Source: an uncultured Dehalococcoidia bacterium (GTDB lineage Bacteria; Chloroflexota; Dehalococcoidia; Dehalococcoidales; UBA3254). From it: DNA of 8,815 bases. The position numbers were made by a program, and so were the translations under genes. The number at the start of each line of letters is the position of its first letter. Positions within the stretch are counted from its first letter, which is position 1. Where the stretch lies: contig CAITCX010000402.1 in the NCBI GenBank assembly GCA_903890885.1, positions 1-8,815 on the forward strand. The letters are read 5' to 3'. Shown here piece after piece: positions 7,755-8,815 of the stretch. The notes under the pieces were generated by a model. That model made no database searches, was not told where the DNA came from, and saw only the letters and a list, made by a program, of their open reading frames with translations.

Positions 7755-8198
7755 ATGAAAAAGGTACTGATCGCCTACTTTTCACTCAATGGAAATACCC
7801 AGAAAATGGCAGAGTTTATTGCGGAGGGCGTGCGCTTCACAGGAAATCAAGCTGAAACCCACAAGATTAGCTCTCTCAAATCGGTTGAAGACCTCAATGG
7901 TTATGACGGTTACATCTTCGGTTCACCTACTTATCATCTTGAAATGGCTGAACCCTTTAAAACATTTTTATTCTTATGTAAAAAAGCCGATTTAGCCGGA
8001 AAACGGGGCGCCGCTTTCGGATCTTACACTCACACCGGGAACGCTCCCGGTCAAATTTTTGATACCCTGCAGTATGTCTTTAAGATGCAGCCTTTCGAAC
8101 TTGGACCCTTTAAATTGCTGGAGAGAGACGTGGCCACCCGCGAGGGACTAAAGGCCTGCCAGGATTACGGCAAAGTCTTCGGTGAAAAGCTGGGCTAA
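7755..8198 (+). CDS. Short-chain flavodoxin
   Basis: A 147-residue FMN-binding flavodoxin-fold protein, probably a cytoplasmic one-electron carrier. ATG 7755 is chosen over the in-frame ATG 7737 because AGGAGGT sits 5 nt upstream and MKKVLIAYFS is a typical flavodoxin first strand. FMN-binding loops visible: phosphate loop SLNGNT (10-15) followed by helix start QKMAEFIAEG; the 50s loop GSPTYH (56-61); and the 90s loop GSYTHTG (89-95). It resembles the flavodoxin domain of FprA-type flavodiiron proteins, but the metallo-beta-lactamase diiron domain is absent, so it is not an oxygen reductase by itself. No cysteine cluster, signal peptide or membrane segment is seen. Lying in an acs operon next to DUF3786, it could supply low-potential electrons for methylene-THF reduction or for reactivating the corrinoid protein. 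The partner cannot be read from the sequence. Confidence 0.9.
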   Translation: MKKVLIAYFSLNGNTQKMAEFIAEGVRFTGNQAETHKISSLKSVEDLNGYDGYIFGSPTYHLEMAEPFKTFLFLCKKADLAGKRGAAFGSYTHTGNAPGQIFDTLQYVFKMQPFELGPFKLLERDVATREGLKACQDYGKVFGEKLG

Positions 8199-8217
8199 AT
8201 TGTTAATATTGAATAAT

Positions 8218-8222
8218 AAGGA
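8218..8222 (+). promoter_or_regulatory. Shine-Dalgarno supporting a TTG start for nuoE
   Basis: AAGGA lies 8 nt before TTG 8231. The frame is closed upstream by a TGA at 8210-8212, and no ATG occurs in this frame until codon 11 (8261). Starting there would remove part of the N-terminal helix, so TTG is the best start. Confidence 0.6.
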
Positions 8223-8230
8223 CAAATAAT

Positions 8231-8701
8231 TTGCCAAATATTGAAAAAGACACGCTTGAAATGATTTTTACTCGATTTTCGGGTTCCTCTGACCAGTTGA
8301 TTCCAATAATGGAAGAAGCTCAAAACGTTTTCGGTTATCTTTCGTCAGAAGTCATGAAAGAAATAGCTCGTTTTCTGAAAATTCCAGAAAGTAAAGTCTA
8401 TGGCGTAGCCACTTTTTACGCCCTTTTCAGGCTTTCCCCTCGGGGAGAAAATATGGTGAGAGTTTGTCGCGGCACAGCCTGCCATGTTAAGGGAGGCCCT
8501 TATATTTTACAAGAAGTGGAAAAAAGACTGGGGATCAAAGCTGGCGAGACCGGCGCGGATATGAAGTTCAGCCTCGAAACAATATCCTGTTTCGGGTCGT
8601 GTGCCCTGGCCCCCATAATGGTCATAAATGATACCGTATATGGACGTATGACTCCAGCTAAAGTCGAAGAAACAATTAGCGATTCCTCAAAAGAAACTTA
8701 G
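8231..8701 (+). CDS. nuoE: NuoE-like [2Fe-2S] (24 kDa) subunit of an NAD(P)H-linked dehydrogenase/hydrogenase complex
   Basis: A thioredoxin-like [2Fe-2S] protein of the NuoE/HndA/HydC family, which passes electrons to or from the FMN/NAD(P)H subunit encoded by the next gene. It is 156 residues, the normal length. The N-terminal helical domain has the hallmark IPIMEEAQNVFGYLS (24-38) and KVYGVATFYALF (55-66). The cluster ligands are C79 and C84 (VCRGTAC) and C120 and C124 (CFGSC), the usual Cx4C...Cx3C arrangement. The start is TTG, backed by AAGGA 8 nt upstream. It lies 32 bp after the flavodoxin in a short AT-rich spacer and 10 nt before nuoF. Without the rest of the set, the sequence cannot distinguish complex I, a bifurcating [FeFe]-hydrogenase (HydABC/Hnd) or an NAD(P)-linked formate dehydrogenase. 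The acs context favours a soluble bifurcating complex. Confidence 0.93.
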   Translation: MPNIEKDTLEMIFTRFSGSSDQLIPIMEEAQNVFGYLSSEVMKEIARFLKIPESKVYGVATFYALFRLSPRGENMVRVCRGTACHVKGGPYILQEVEKRLGIKAGETGADMKFSLETISCFGSCALAPIMVINDTVYGRMTPAKVEETISDSSKET

Positions 8702-8711
8702 TGAGAATTAG

Positions 8712-8815
8712 ATGACTTTCGAGAAATTAAGAAATAATGCCCTGGCCGAATGGCAGACTCTGATAAGTGGTGATCAGCCACGCATTCTGATAGGTTCAGC
8801 TACTTGTGGGCGAGC
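8712..8815 (+). CDS. nuoF: NuoF-like NAD(P)H/FMN-binding subunit (5' end only, cut by window)
   Basis: An open frame from ATG 8712 to the window end gives 34 residues (MTFEKLRNNALAEWQ...) ending in RILIGSATCGR and then a partial Ala codon. The ILIGSATCGRA strand and Cys are typical of the N-terminal thioredoxin-like [2Fe-2S] domain of HydB/HndC/HylB-type NuoF proteins. Canonical complex I NuoF lacks this domain. This points to a hydrogenase- or formate dehydrogenase-associated subunit rather than respiratory complex I. The FMN/NADH-binding core and the C-terminal Fe-S domains lie outside the window. Upstream, only a weak GAG-containing site (8703-8706) is seen. The gene starts 10 nt after the nuoE stop. 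Confidence 0.8.
   Translation, partial: MTFEKLRNNALAEWQTLISGDQPRILIGSATCGR

Noticed and set aside
8199..8230. AT-rich spacer with the small palindrome TTAATATT, considered as an internal promoter or operator
   Set aside because: It is only 32 bp long with no convincing -35/-10 pair. The TAATAT-like element is expected by chance in such AT-rich sequence, and there is no terminator stem before it, so the operon probably reads through.

Overview
The window carries the core of a bacterial (folate-type) Wood-Ljungdahl carbonyl branch, encoded entirely on the + strand. The order is: acsD (3' part), acsA (CO dehydrogenase), acsB (acetyl-CoA synthase), acsC (corrinoid Fe-S protein large subunit), acsE (methyl-THF:corrinoid protein methyltransferase), a DUF3786 gene, a short flavodoxin, a NuoE-like [2Fe-2S] protein, and the first 34 codons of a NuoF-like subunit. 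No gap between genes exceeds about 35 bp. There is no stretch of 300 bp or more without a gene, and I saw no RNA gene, mobile element, CRISPR array or convincing terminator. The whole window reads as the interior of one long operon whose promoter lies upstream of base 1.

How the genes work together: AcsE moves the methyl group of methyl-tetrahydrofolate to the cobalt of the AcsC/AcsD corrinoid protein. AcsA reduces CO2 to CO at its Ni-Fe-S C-cluster. AcsB joins methyl, CO and CoA to acetyl-CoA at its Ni-Ni-[4Fe-4S] A-cluster. All metal-ligand cysteines I could place by family knowledge are present in AcsA, AcsB and AcsC, and the Asp/Asn pocket of AcsE is intact, so the enzymes look functional. 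The pathway runs in either direction, so the sequence does not say whether the host is an acetogen/autotroph or oxidises acetate. The NuoE/NuoF pair at the 3' end suggests a NAD(P)H-linked, possibly electron-bifurcating, hydrogenase or formate dehydrogenase module continuing past the window. It would connect pyridine nucleotides and ferredoxin to the pathway.

Layout: bases 1-4801 hold acsD', acsA and acsB, with short spacers and good Shine-Dalgarno sites. From 4822 to 8198, acsC, acsE, DUF3786 and flavodoxin are packed tightly. acsC/acsE share a 4-nt ATGA, acsE and DUF3786 may overlap by 8 nt, and the flavodoxin Shine-Dalgarno begins 3 nt after the DUF3786 stop. Bases 8231-8815 hold nuoE and the nuoF start.

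Organism: a strictly anaerobic bacterium of moderate GC content. Full-length bacterial-type AcsB and a folate-type AcsE argue against archaea. The order acsD-acsA-acsB-acsC-acsE differs from the Moorella cluster. Together with the DUF3786 and flavodoxin neighbours, this makes me think of uncultured Chloroflexota (Dehalococcoidia-like) or a Desulfobacterota relative. That assignment is inference at low confidence. The least understood part is the DUF3786 plus flavodoxin pair embedded in the operon.
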